From a virus: a stretch of 43,263 nucleotides of DNA. How positions within the stretch are numbered: the first letter of the stretch is position 1; each line of letters starts with the position of its first letter. Below the pieces are notes generated by a model. That model was not told the DNA's origin and did not search any database. It was given only the letters and a program-made list of their open reading frames with translations. The translations under genes were made by a program, and so were the position numbers. Of this stretch, positions 31,850-40,281 are shown one piece after another. The stretch lies in the IMG/VR virus record IMGVR_UViG_3300006802_000177, positions 1-43,263 of that record. One strand, written 5' to 3'.

Positions 31850-32484
31850 AATTCTAATTCCCATATTTGGCGGCGAAAAATTTCATAGTTCATTTTGACA
31901 TCGTAAATCGCATCATGTAGTTTTGATTGGTCGAAATCAATACCATATGACTTGCATAACGCAGTGATACTTGCCTTCATTCCTTTTTCCTTAAATGAAG
32001 TAAGCTTAAACTGCCAAGATAAAAGTTTTTCTTTTGAAGGTTTAATATCTTTTTTGATTGCTTTTGCAATACATAACGTATCTACTAGGTTTTTTAAATA
32101 GGAATAATCAGGCTTTTTCCCTAACGCTTTACGAAAAATGGAGTGAATATAAACGTCAAAACCTAATAAATTATGTCCAACTTTAATATAATTGGGGTCG
32201 TATAGATATTGCTCCATAAAATCTAATACTTTTTCTGGCTCAATAGATTCTTGTTCATATTTTTTTCTATTAAAACCTGTAATTTTTGCAGCATCTGCAG
32301 AAATGTTAAGTTTGTCCCATTTGATTAAAAAATTAAACTCTTTGAGTGTTTTCGCTCCCTCGCAAAGTATAAAGCCTAATTGCCAGGGCTTGTTGTTTTT
32401 GTCGCACAAATTAAGGTTACATGTCTCAAAATCAAAAACCATATATTTTTGTTTGTTTTTAAATCTTAGTAGTTCTTCCTTCAT
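31846..32484 (-). CDS. DnaQ-like 3'-5' exonuclease (DEDDh)
   Basis: Start at 32484 (MKEELLRFKNKQKY); the longer reading would begin with TTG inside the promoter. Exo I is VFDFETCNL (D, E), Exo II GHNLLGFDVYIHS (D), Exo III KLHDAIYDVKMNYE (H, D), giving DEDDh. About 212 residues. Lies between the PHP and polymerase genes and is the likely proofreading subunit. It would be translated with the polymerase from the promoter at 32492. Confidence 0.9.
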   Translation of the reverse strand: MKEELLRFKNKQKYMVFDFETCNLNLCDKNNKPWQLGFILCEGAKTLKEFNFLIKWDKLNISADAAKITGFNRKKYEQESIEPEKVLDFMEQYLYDPNYIKVGHNLLGFDVYIHSIFRKALGKKPDYSYLKNLVDTLCIAKAIKKDIKPSKEKLLSWQFKLTSFKEKGMKASITALCKSYGIDFDQSKLHDAIYDVKMNYEIFRRQIWELEL

Positions 32485-32491
32485 TTTGATG

Positions 32492-32520
32492 ATAATACTA
32501 TATTGTCTCGCTGTAGTCAA
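32492..32520 (-). promoter_or_regulatory. promoter of exonuclease, polymerase and Clp genes, leaderless geometry
   Basis: TTGACT (32515-32520), 17-bp spacer, TATTAT (32492-32497), then 7 nt to ATG 32484. It lies back to back with the start of the plus-strand gene at 32542. Confidence 0.85.
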
Positions 32521-32541
32521 TAAAATTGTGTAAATGTATAC

Positions 32542-32982
32542 ATGAACGAGATAAGCATGATAACTGCTGTAGCTATATGTGTGTGTGGCGCTTTTATTAC
32601 GGGATCTGTTGCTTTTGTTATAAAATCTTTAATTAACGATATTAAGCAAGCAGAAAGTAGTGCAGAAAAGGGGTTGGAGTTTATTAGATCTGAAATATTC
32701 GGACTAAGGAAATCACTAGACGGGCTCAGGACGGAAGGAAGGAGGAACGAGGATGACATGAAAAGAGCGATTGATCTTACTAAAGTTGAGTTTAGAGAGG
32801 AATCTAGATCAGAAAGGCAAAACGTAGAATTAGTTAAAAAAGAAATAAAACAAGAGATAGAAGCTTATCGAAAGCAAACAGAATCTGTTTTAGAAGCTCG
32901 TCGTCAAGATGTTTATATAATTTACGAAAAACTTAATCAATTAAAAGATTATATAAACGAAAGATTTGAGAATCTTAACTAA
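32542..32982 (+). CDS. plus-strand membrane-anchored coiled-coil protein
   Basis: The only well-supported plus-strand gene in the window. 146 residues: one N-terminal helix (MITAVAICVCGAFITGSVAF) then a long charged coiled coil (KGLEFIRSEIFGLRKSLDGL, REESRSERQNVELVKKEIKQ). Convergent 8-bp overlap with the PHP gene at its 3' end. The start lies in a palindrome ATGTATACAT; no clear -35 box seen. Similar layouts occur in phage inner-membrane proteins of unknown role. Confidence 0.7.
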   Translation: MNEISMITAVAICVCGAFITGSVAFVIKSLINDIKQAESSAEKGLEFIRSEIFGLRKSLDGLRTEGRRNEDDMKRAIDLTKVEFREESRSERQNVELVKKEIKQEIEAYRKQTESVLEARRQDVYIIYEKLNQLKDYINERFENLN

Positions 32983-33706
32983 CTACATCTCTCTTCCAGC
33001 TTTCAAAAGAAAATTGATCACTACCTTGATGTTCGAAGTTTGGGCAATCTAAAGTACGTGCTTTAAACGTGCGATTGCACATACATTTATAGGTTTGGTA
33101 CGCAGAAAAGTCTTCTTCGTTTGAATAAAAAATGCTTTTTGACAATTGGGTTTCGTGTTTATTTTTATAACAATAAGCAAGTACCTCCTCTTTTATTAAG
33201 TGGTCAAATGGAAGCAAGTTATCTTCTATAAGAAATGTTGGATTTGTAAAAGATAAATCTGGCGTACACGTTGAAAAAAACATTGTGTTGTTAAAAATAA
33301 AGGAATCGTAAAATGGAATAGCGATTTTAAGGCTATCTTCTGACCATATTTGTTTTAAAAAACTTTCAGGCAATACCCCGTTATTACCGACGAATGCATT
33401 CGAGTATATTTTATTTAATCTTTTGCACCCATCTGAATTCTTGGCAAAGACTATAATTTTATGATTACATTCTTCTTGATTGGAGGTATTATTAGAAAGA
33501 GAGATACGTAGCCCAAATCTTAATTTTAACCCTGCGTTTTTTGCAGCTTTTCTCGCTTCAAGAAATCCAATCAGAGAGTCTTCAACAACAATAATTTCTT
33601 TCAGTTTAGAATCACTCGCAAGTTTTATAATACTTCTTGGCGAGTCCTCTTCAAAAGTTAAAATACTTTTGCCGATTGAATAGTGAGATTTAAATAATGG
33701 AATCAT
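32975..33706 (-). CDS. separate PHP domain of DNA polymerase III alpha
   Basis: 243 residues. PLFKSHYSIGKSILTFEED, IIVVEDSLIGFLEARKAAKN, LKLRFGLRISLSN, and KIIVFAKNSDGCKRLNKIYS align by eye with the DnaE PHP domain (H-x-H-S-x-Y-S...L-T-D-H-G...G-x-E...L-L-A-K-N-x-x-G-Y-x-N-L). The metal ligands are mostly replaced (KSH for HxH, VED for TDH, R for E), so the domain is probably structural rather than enzymatic. It is 1.1 kb away from the polymerase gene. Confidence 0.75.
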   Translation of the reverse strand: MIPLFKSHYSIGKSILTFEEDSPRSIIKLASDSKLKEIIVVEDSLIGFLEARKAAKNAGLKLRFGLRISLSNNTSNQEECNHKIIVFAKNSDGCKRLNKIYSNAFVGNNGVLPESFLKQIWSEDSLKIAIPFYDSFIFNNTMFFSTCTPDLSFTNPTFLIEDNLLPFDHLIKEEVLAYCYKNKHETQLSKSIFYSNEEDFSAYQTYKCMCNRTFKARTLDCPNFEHQGSDQFSFESWKRDVVS

Positions 33707-33711
33707 GATTA

Positions 33712-33740
33712 TTTATACCAAAAAAAAGACCTAGAGTCAA
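33712..33740 (-). promoter_or_regulatory. promoter of the PHP gene, leaderless geometry
   Basis: TTGACT (33735-33740), 17-bp spacer, TATAAA (33712-33717), then 5 nt to the ATG at 33706. Confidence 0.8.
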
Positions 33741-33744
33741 TCTT

Positions 33745-34821
33745 TTAAATATCAAATTCATCTTTTTTATTCCAATGAGGGCATCCACTATACTCTTCTT
33801 TTATAATTTGATCATTTTTCTCTTTTAATTTAACTAAGGAGTCCTTGTCTTTTAAAAAAGCAGTTTTCTTTATTTTGCCATTTTCATCAACTAAAGTGTA
33901 GTATGACATTGGTTTTCTAAACGGGCAAATATAAGATGGAATTTTATTTCCATTTTCATCTAAAACAAACTCTCCACGACTTTTTTTAAACCCTTCCCTT
34001 CCACAAGATAATGGGCCGCCAAAAGACCCGTCTGAGGGATAGGGTTTTTTTGCTGCTAAATTAGATAAAGCTTTTGTTTCGGAAAAATCATTTAAATAAT
34101 TACTAATTTCTGTTAAGTGATACTCGAATCCTTCAAGTTCTTCATCCGAAATTGAATCCATTTTTAAAACACCTTTGCCGTGATTACCAGTCAAATCTTT
34201 ATCCAAGGGAAACCTTAAGAACAAAAATTCACAATTTCTATTCTTTTGTTTTGGAAACATTTTTTGCACCGCTAAGGAGTACATTAAATCCTGCAAGTTA
34301 TCCGTAATTTCTTTGCCTTTAAATACTTCCTTGCTTGTTTTAAAGTCTCTAATTAAAGCCGTATCTTTATATATGAAAAGTTTATCTATAAATCCTTTAA
34401 TTCTATATTTTTTATCTTTCTCATCAACTATTAAATCAAAATCCTGCTCAGAGATGGCTTGCAAAGGTTTCTCTAATATATCTCCAAAGAAATCGTAATT
34501 TAAGCCTTTTAGTATCATTTTGTCCATATCAACCAAGGCGCCTTTATAATTTACTCCAAGTTTATTCGCATGAATTTCTACGAGGCGTTTTAATGCAACA
34601 GAAGAATAAACAGATCTATTTTTTAATACTTTTTTTAAGTGCTTTTTATGTTTATCGTCCCCTAGTAGTTCAAAAATTAAATGACAAATCCATCCTTTTG
34701 AAGCCCCCTCATTACTAGTGTCTGGAAGTTTTAATACGTATTTACAAAAATAAGTCCAGCTACAATTTTGTGCCGTCTTTATTCTGCTTGCGGAAAGCGG
34801 GATTAAATCTTTTTTATCCAT
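33745..34821 (-). CDS. RecB/Cas4-like PD-(D/E)XK nuclease, likely Fe-S
   Basis: 358 residues. N-terminal SASRIKTAQNCSWTYFCKYV is a classic PDDEXK_1 start with cysteines. Catalytic part: GFIDKLFIYKDTALIRDFKTSK (D, D-x-K; shown in part) and LQDLMYSLAV (Q-x3-Y motif). C-terminal cysteines in LSCGREG, YICPFRKP and SGCPHW could complete a Cas4/AddB-like Fe-S cluster. Likely processes DNA ends in replication or recombination. Overlaps the primase by 8 bp. Confidence 0.8.
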   Translation of the reverse strand: MDKKDLIPLSASRIKTAQNCSWTYFCKYVLKLPDTSNEGASKGWICHLIFELLGDDKHKKHLKKVLKNRSVYSSVALKRLVEIHANKLGVNYKGALVDMDKMILKGLNYDFFGDILEKPLQAISEQDFDLIVDEKDKKYRIKGFIDKLFIYKDTALIRDFKTSKEVFKGKEITDNLQDLMYSLAVQKMFPKQKNRNCEFLFLRFPLDKDLTGNHGKGVLKMDSISDEELEGFEYHLTEISNYLNDFSETKALSNLAAKKPYPSDGSFGGPLSCGREGFKKSRGEFVLDENGNKIPSYICPFRKPMSYYTLVDENGKIKKTAFLKDKDSLVKLKEKNDQIIKEEYSGCPHWNKKDEFDI

Positions 34822-35860
34822 TAATATATTTTATATTATTCATGATACCCTGACTTAGCTTACCTCTTTTAAATAGAGAGTTGGATAATGAAATAATTTT
34901 TGATTGTTGATTTAATTCCTTAACTTTGTTTAATTTATTATTCCAAGCTTCATAGTCGTCGCTGGACATTTCCCCAAAATCATTTTTAGTTGGTAGGCAA
35001 ATCTTAATGAGATTACAGTCAAATACTTTTAATAATTTTAGATAATTTTTAATGCACGCATTTAAGCCTCTGTTTTCATCCTTATCCCCATCGTTGTTAA
35101 AGGATAATATAATCTTTTGTAAACTTATGCTAGATAAAAAATAAATTAAAGCTGAAGATATTTCTAGACCAAAGGTAACTAAGACATTTTTATATCCATT
35201 CTCATGTAGTGAAAGTAAGTCACCTATACTCTCAACCAAGATGACTTCTTTACAATCTTCAATAATACTAGCAATATTCTTTCCGTCTTTATTTTTTAAA
35301 AAAGCAGGATATATCCAATTAGACTTTTTACCAACATGTTTCCATTTTGGTCGATTTTCTTGACTAATCATGTCTCTACCTGCTAAACCATGAATTTCAT
35401 CATTGATATTGAATATTGGGAAAACAAAACGCTTGTTCATAGATCCATGGGTTGAGAACCCAGATTTAAAAAATTTTAAAACAGAATTTGATATTCCTTT
35501 ATCGTTATAAAATTTATAATGAGGTAAAAGCTCTTTTAAAATGTCTTTATCAAACGTCTTTTCCATTTCTATTCTTTGGCTTGGTTCTTTTCTGTTTTCT
35601 AAAGAATTAAAAGTATTTCCTTTTAAATATTTTTTAATTTCTAGTTTATTATTAGTTCCAAGAGTTTTTTTTACCAAGACTTCAAATTTCATAAAATTTG
35701 TATCTTGAACATGATCTTTCCATACTCCAGTATCTTTGTAAATCTGTATGGCGGTTTTATTATCTCCATCTCGGAATAAAGCATTTGTCTGCCAAAACTT
35801 ACCCCTATCATAGAGTTTATACCCAAGAGATTCTAAAATTTCTTTAATTTCTAAACTCAT
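34814..35860 (-). CDS. DnaG-like primase (TOPRIM)
   Basis: 348 residues. The TOPRIM part is visible as VILVESIGDLLSLHENGYKN, LVTFGLEIS and ILSFNNDGDKDENRG, giving the E and D-x-D metal-binding motifs. RFVFPIFNINDEIHGLAGRD upstream matches the DnaG catalytic core. A zinc-binding domain is not clearly present: the N-terminus has no C-x-x-H/C cluster. Starts in an ATGA overlap with the helicase. Confidence 0.85.
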   Translation of the reverse strand: MSLEIKEILESLGYKLYDRGKFWQTNALFRDGDNKTAIQIYKDTGVWKDHVQDTNFMKFEVLVKKTLGTNNKLEIKKYLKGNTFNSLENRKEPSQRIEMEKTFDKDILKELLPHYKFYNDKGISNSVLKFFKSGFSTHGSMNKRFVFPIFNINDEIHGLAGRDMISQENRPKWKHVGKKSNWIYPAFLKNKDGKNIASIIEDCKEVILVESIGDLLSLHENGYKNVLVTFGLEISSALIYFLSSISLQKIILSFNNDGDKDENRGLNACIKNYLKLLKVFDCNLIKICLPTKNDFGEMSSDDYEAWNNKLNKVKELNQQSKIISLSNSLFKRGKLSQGIMNNIKYING

Positions 35861-37371
35861 AATTCATCTGGCAAGCCATCTATGGGGGTTATGACTGGCC
35901 TAATATTAGCAAAGTTTTGAGTATCTACCATATCCTGTAAATCTCCACACTCTTCAATGCCAAAATTTTCAATATTAAGGTGAATGTAATTATTTCTTTT
36001 GGAACCATCTGGCATTTCTACGGGTTGAATAGCTCTATGATAATTAGATCCTAAATGTCTAGATTTGAGGCACGATAACACATGAGTTCCATACCCTTCT
36101 GGCTCTTCTTGAATTTGATCAAGAGTCTTTTTTCTAAGGTGAAACATGTGAGAACAAAATTGGATAATTCTATCTGACAAAGAAACAACGCTTTCGTCGT
36201 CAACGGTATTTTCTGCCCTTCTATTAGTTGTAATTCCATACCGATTGCTTTGCACACTAGTAATCATCGATATAACAGGGCCATCGTCCCCAACTATTTC
36301 TTTTTGTATTAAGTTTTTGAATTGAGTAATCATATCCCCCACTACTTGCCATTCGCTTTGATTTCTGCTATTTGTTTGCTCTGTGGTTTTAATATAATCA
36401 AAACTAAAAAGCATAGGATTACCCCTACCTACCTTAGAATAATAAAACCTACGTATAACATTAGTCATGTCTTCTACGCTTAGTCCTGCTACATTATAAT
36501 AGTAGAATTTTAATTCTTTAATTTGATTCCAAACAGATCTAACTTTTTCTACAAAATCTTTATTTTTTCTCCAAGATCCAGTTTCTAAATAATGGACAGG
36601 AACTTTTGAGAGTGTCGCACATTGCCTCATAGTTAATTCCTCTTGAGACATTTCTCCATTATCAAAATGCAGAATAGGTATATTTTTATAAGATTTTGAA
36701 ACCTTACTTACAAAATCTAAACAGAAAGTTGTCTTCCCTACTCCAGATCTGGCAACTATAACAGAAATATTTCCTGGTCTTAACAAAGAGCCATATAATT
36801 CGTTAATTCTTTTATGAGGACCCATAAACCCAAATTCGTCTTTAGGGTTATTCCCCCTCTCTTCAATAATCTCCTCCATTGATTCATAAATATTTTTCGG
36901 AGAATCATTTGTGTAATAAAAATCTATTTGTTTATTATAAATGGAATCGGCGTTTTGAATTATTTCTTCAAAAGAATGATTGGCACCAAGGTTTTTCATC
37001 TTCTTGGCTACCTGTACGGCACTATTATATATCGAACGCCTAATACTTACTTTTTTAAGTTCCTTTGCTGCTTTTTTTACACCATCTTCTGATATTTTCC
37101 TTAAGCCAAGAGATGCGATATATTTAGAAGTATCAATATTATCCTCGAAAGATATATTGTAATCTTTTACTTTTTCAGACAATACTACCTCATCTACATG
37201 ATCCCCTTTTTCTATGCAGTTTTTTAAAACCTTAAAAATTGTTGCATGGACATGGGTATTTTGTGTTGAAAAATCCTCTTCATTTATGAATGGAGCTATT
37301 TCTGCGTAAGAAGAAGGATGTTTGAGTAAGCCAGCTAACAAATGGCGTTCTAATTCTTTAGACTCTATCAT
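35857..37371 (-). CDS. dnaB: DnaB-like replicative helicase
   Basis: 504 residues from ATG 37371; a longer reading starts with TTG inside the promoter. N-terminal DnaB domain (ELERHLLAGLLKHPSSYAEI) and RecA-like core with Walker A ARSGVGKTTFCLDF, ILHFDNGEMSQEEL, and SFDYIKTTE (Walker B region). Likely hexameric 5'-3' helicase, partner of the primase downstream. Confidence 0.9.
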   Translation of the reverse strand: MIESKELERHLLAGLLKHPSSYAEIAPFINEEDFSTQNTHVHATIFKVLKNCIEKGDHVDEVVLSEKVKDYNISFEDNIDTSKYIASLGLRKISEDGVKKAAKELKKVSIRRSIYNSAVQVAKKMKNLGANHSFEEIIQNADSIYNKQIDFYYTNDSPKNIYESMEEIIEERGNNPKDEFGFMGPHKRINELYGSLLRPGNISVIVARSGVGKTTFCLDFVSKVSKSYKNIPILHFDNGEMSQEELTMRQCATLSKVPVHYLETGSWRKNKDFVEKVRSVWNQIKELKFYYYNVAGLSVEDMTNVIRRFYYSKVGRGNPMLFSFDYIKTTEQTNSRNQSEWQVVGDMITQFKNLIQKEIVGDDGPVISMITSVQSNRYGITTNRRAENTVDDESVVSLSDRIIQFCSHMFHLRKKTLDQIQEEPEGYGTHVLSCLKSRHLGSNYHRAIQPVEMPDGSKRNNYIHLNIENFGIEECGDLQDMVDTQNFANIRPVITPIDGLPDEL

Positions 37372-37377
37372 GAACAA

Positions 37378-37406
37378 ATTCTAAAACAAAAAATAAGATT
37401 TGTCAA
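37378..37406 (-). promoter_or_regulatory. promoter of the helicase-primase-nuclease operon, leaderless geometry
   Basis: TTGACA (37401-37406), 17-bp spacer, TAGAAT (37378-37383), then 6 nt to ATG 37371. Confidence 0.85.
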
Positions 37407-37413
37407 TAATATT

Positions 37414-37704
37414 TTACAAAGAGCTATCTTCATCTTCTGGATCTATATCATCTTTGTCTAAAAAACCCAATGCATTTAACGATTCAACTTCTGCGCCTTC
37501 AAGATAGGTTTCTACTGCTTTCCTCACTCCCATTTCTATTATTTTGCTATTAGACTTATTAAAGATGACAGGAGATCCATCTTGAGACAAATAAACTATT
37601 AACACTCCCTTTCCTACCTTGGAGTTACCAGAAAATTCATATATTTTATCCATTAATTTAAGTGGCATTTGGAATTCTGGTAAGTTTTCTGGATCAATGT
37701 TCAT
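37414..37704 (-). CDS. hypothetical protein (96 aa)
   Basis: Unrecognised acidic protein. It contains LPEFQMPLKLMDKIYEFSGN, KGVLIVYLSQDGSPVIFNKS and an acidic tail (DKDDIDPEDEDSSL). It is the last gene of the RecA operon. The acidic tail could contact a single-strand-binding or helicase protein; speculation. Confidence 0.6.
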   Translation of the reverse strand: MNIDPENLPEFQMPLKLMDKIYEFSGNSKVGKGVLIVYLSQDGSPVIFNKSNSKIIEMGVRKAVETYLEGAEVESLNALGFLDKDDIDPEDEDSSL

Positions 37705-37722
37705 ATTTATATATTACACTAC

Positions 37723-38133
37723 TTATAGTAAAGTTCCTGAGTTTTTGAAGAATTCTTTTGTTAATTCTTCGGTTGAATAAATTTCAATTAATTTAATATT
37801 ATTAATTTCACAAAATTCTTGCTTATTTTGGTCTCTTCTTAATTGATTGATGTAGTTATATTTATTCTGGCCGTGAAAAAAAGGAGTATATTTCACATGT
37901 TGTTGTCCCTGTACTTCTATAGCGATTCTTTTATTTGCATTGTAAAAATCTAAAGACATTTTCGTTCCAGCAACAGGAAATTCTTCAAAAACAACATGAT
38001 TTAGCCAAAACTCTTTTAAGAAATCTTTTGTTGCTTTTTGTATTTTGCTTTTACTTTTTCCATCCCAATCAATTAAATATTTTTTAACTCTTGGAATGCT
38101 TCTTACTGCTCCATTTAGTGTTTTAAATTTCAC
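37723..38133 (-). CDS. small PD-(D/E)XK endonuclease (VSR/DUF559-like)
   Basis: 136 residues. FPVAGTKMSLDFYNANKRI then AIEVQGQQHVKYTPFFHG give the D...E-x-Q motif, followed by LRRDQNKQEFCEINNIKLIE, a pattern of very-short-patch-repair-like nucleases. Starts in ATGA with RecA. Probably a recombination or repair endonuclease. Confidence 0.75.
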   Translation of the reverse strand: MKFKTLNGAVRSIPRVKKYLIDWDGKSKSKIQKATKDFLKEFWLNHVVFEEFPVAGTKMSLDFYNANKRIAIEVQGQQHVKYTPFFHGQNKYNYINQLRRDQNKQEFCEINNIKLIEIYSTEELTKEFFKNSGTLL

Positions 38134-39224
38134 TTGATTAGTGATAACTCTTCTTTAATAAGGCTGAGTAAAAAATTACAAAAATCATGGTTTTTATCTA
38201 GAAAATCCATTAACTTCGATTCCCCTTGAATCTTTTCAAAAAATTGAATCTTAGATTTTCTACATTTATCTAAGACATCCTTGTCTAGAGATATCCATGC
38301 GCCCTTTTTTTCTATAAATCCCCATGTGTAACACATGTCTAATACTTCTTTTTCTAGCCAAACGGAATTACCATTTTTTCTGCCATATTTAATTGGGTAT
38401 CTGACAGAAGATCCAGTCTTTTCGTTTACGCTTTTCCTGAAAATTATTTTGCAAAAATGTCCAATAGGGTTTCCTTTGTCTTCAAGTTTTGCTGCGTTAG
38501 GATTTTCAAATATAATATCTGAATTATATCTTTCTTGAAATTCTAGAATAAAATTAGCATAATGCTTAATAGCATTCCCGCCAGCCTGCTTACTTTTAGG
38601 CCCACCTCTAGCAGCATAAGGGTTTGCTGCTACTTCTACTCTAACCTGTGAGGTTAAAATCATCATGTGATTCATCTTGATGATAGGTAGAACCATTTTC
38701 TTTAAGAAAACAGATGTAATCAAAGCTCCTCCAGCAACCTGTTCACTATCTTCAAATGGTTTGTCGTAATCGTTTTGACGGCATAAAGCATCAACACTAT
38801 CGATAATGAACATATATTTTTTATCTTCATCATTTTCTTTTATCAACATACGAATAAGCTCGAAAACTTTTTCAAAAACATTACAATCAAACTTAAAAAA
38901 ACTTTCTTCACTTGTATTTAGCCCAGATCTTGCAATCATTTCTGGAGAAAGCCTTCCTTCGCTTTTCACATATATAACCATTCCTTTCTCCCCGAAATAT
39001 TTTTGGAAATTTCTAGCCACAGAAAGAGCACAAGAAGTTTTTCCTCCTTCGTTTATTCCAGTAAATCGATGCACTCCAGAGGGAAATCCTCCAGATAAGG
39101 CTAGGTCTAAATTGAGACTACCAGTGGGAATTTTATAGTCAAGCTCTTCGTATTGATTATAGTGAAAGTTTTTATTATTCTTGTCATTTAAGAATTCTTT
39201 TATTTTAGATATTGTTTCGCTCAT
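38130..39224 (-). CDS. recA: RecA-like recombinase
   Basis: 364 residues. IPTGSLNLDLALSGGFPSGV, Walker A GINEGGKTS (residues 56-64), FIIDSVDALC (Walker B) and LTSQVRVEVAANPYA with GGNAIKHYANFILEF are RecA/UvsX core motifs. The usual S-S before GKT reads G. Strand exchange in recombination-dependent replication and repair. Confidence 0.9.
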   Translation of the reverse strand: MSETISKIKEFLNDKNNKNFHYNQYEELDYKIPTGSLNLDLALSGGFPSGVHRFTGINEGGKTSCALSVARNFQKYFGEKGMVIYVKSEGRLSPEMIARSGLNTSEESFFKFDCNVFEKVFELIRMLIKENDEDKKYMFIIDSVDALCRQNDYDKPFEDSEQVAGGALITSVFLKKMVLPIIKMNHMMILTSQVRVEVAANPYAARGGPKSKQAGGNAIKHYANFILEFQERYNSDIIFENPNAAKLEDKGNPIGHFCKIIFRKSVNEKTGSSVRYPIKYGRKNGNSVWLEKEVLDMCYTWGFIEKKGAWISLDKDVLDKCRKSKIQFFEKIQGESKLMDFLDKNHDFCNFLLSLIKEELSLIK

Positions 39225-39225
39225 A

Positions 39226-39567
39226 TCACTCTGATAAAAAATCTTTTATCGTTTTTTTGGTTTTATTTAATTTATAGTCTTTTCCTACTTTTCCTTCTTC
39301 TAGCTTATGCTCTTTGGGTTTAGGAATTTTATAATTATAGTCTAAGTGTTTTTTTTTAACAAACTTCTTCCATCCTGGAGTCGCTAATATAGCAAGGCTT
39401 TCAAATTTTTGTCCAAAATTTACTTTACCCCAAAAGCATTGGTCGGGAAATTCTTCAAGCAATCGGTTAAGAAGTGTCATTTCTTTCTTCCAAAAAACTC
39501 TTTTGTCGGAAGTTGGCTCATTGATATGTTTCTTGACAATCTCCCTTTTATTTAGGCATTTTTCCAT
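39226..39567 (-). CDS. hypothetical protein (113 aa)
   Basis: Basic protein: LLEEFPDQCFWGKVNFGQKF, LAILATPGWKKFVKKKHLDY, and a K-rich tail. Directly upstream of RecA (1-nt gap), first gene of the unit. I recall similar short proteins in large phages next to recombination genes; function unknown. Confidence 0.6.
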   Translation of the reverse strand: MEKCLNKREIVKKHINEPTSDKRVFWKKEMTLLNRLLEEFPDQCFWGKVNFGQKFESLAILATPGWKKFVKKKHLDYNYKIPKPKEHKLEEGKVGKDYKLNKTKKTIKDFLSE

Positions 39568-39603
39568 TGATTATACTAAGTCCAGTTTTAAGATTGGATA
39601 TTT

Positions 39604-39632
39604 AGTCTAGCATAAAGAAAAAAATGAGTCAA
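39604..39632 (-). promoter_or_regulatory. promoter of the RecA operon
   Basis: TTGACT (39627-39632), 17-bp spacer, TAGACT (39604-39609) preceded by TGC (extended -10). Leader of about 30 nt. A weak AGGCT/AGCCT hairpin with a T7 run (39620-39647) just upstream may terminate the HNH gene. Confidence 0.7.
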
Positions 39633-39639
39633 GGCTAAA

Positions 39640-40239
39640 TTAAGCCTGATCCAATTTAAAAATCTGACTAAAATATTCGGACACTACGTCTGCAGGGTAT
39701 TTATTCTTTCCTAGATTTACAAACTGTGTGACAAATTCTACATTTTTCTGCATGTATCCTATATTTGGATCAATCCTGTCAAGAGACGCACATAAGGGAT
39801 CATTTCTATTGTGCGTCAGTGTTGGAGGTAGTTTCATTTTTAATTTAGAGTAAGGGCAAATGCCATGTTGGGCCTCCCAGAGGTCTAATAAGAATTCTAA
39901 AGTTATATCAAATTCTTGAAATTTTGCAAGATTAGACTTGTCTCTTTTTGACTTTTTTGCTGCACGTATAAAATATCTAAAAGGAGAATATTTATCACTG
40001 GTCCCTTTCCTTGGGGCCATTCGGAAATTATCGCTAACTACTCCAGTCCATGGTTTTAAATGGCTATATCCATTTTCACCAACCGCCGCAGCCTTAACTT
40101 TGAGGTTTTTATAAAATAAATAATTTGAATTCTCTTTGATTCTCCTTGTATACTCAGACTTATCTTTCCAAAATAACTCACCAGTATGAGCGCATTTTAC
40201 TTGAACGTGCTTTCTACCATTAATTTTTTTTTCTTTCAT
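39640..40239 (-). CDS. HNH endonuclease
   Basis: Start at ATG 40239 (MKEKKINGRKHVQVKC); a longer reading would run into the tmRNA 3' end. Contains GICPYSKLKMKLPP and CASLDRIDPNIGYMQKNVEF, the S-L-D-R-I-D-x-x-x-G-Y-x-x-x-N core of HNH homing endonucleases. About 199 residues, basic. Next to the tmRNA gene, which is a plausible but unproven target. Confidence 0.8.
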   Translation of the reverse strand: MKEKKINGRKHVQVKCAHTGELFWKDKSEYTRRIKENSNYLFYKNLKVKAAAVGENGYSHLKPWTGVVSDNFRMAPRKGTSDKYSPFRYFIRAAKKSKRDKSNLAKFQEFDITLEFLLDLWEAQHGICPYSKLKMKLPPTLTHNRNDPLCASLDRIDPNIGYMQKNVEFVTQFVNLGKNKYPADVVSEYFSQIFKLDQA

Positions 40240-40281
40240 AAGATATGATACACTAAGTTTGGTGGAGGTGGAGGTAAAAAA

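Noticed and set aside
29267-33706. Split intein joining the PHP and polymerase parts, as in cyanobacterial DnaE
   Set aside because: Neither the end of the PHP protein nor the start of the polymerase has intein sequence (no N-intein Cys block, no C-terminal HN before Cys).
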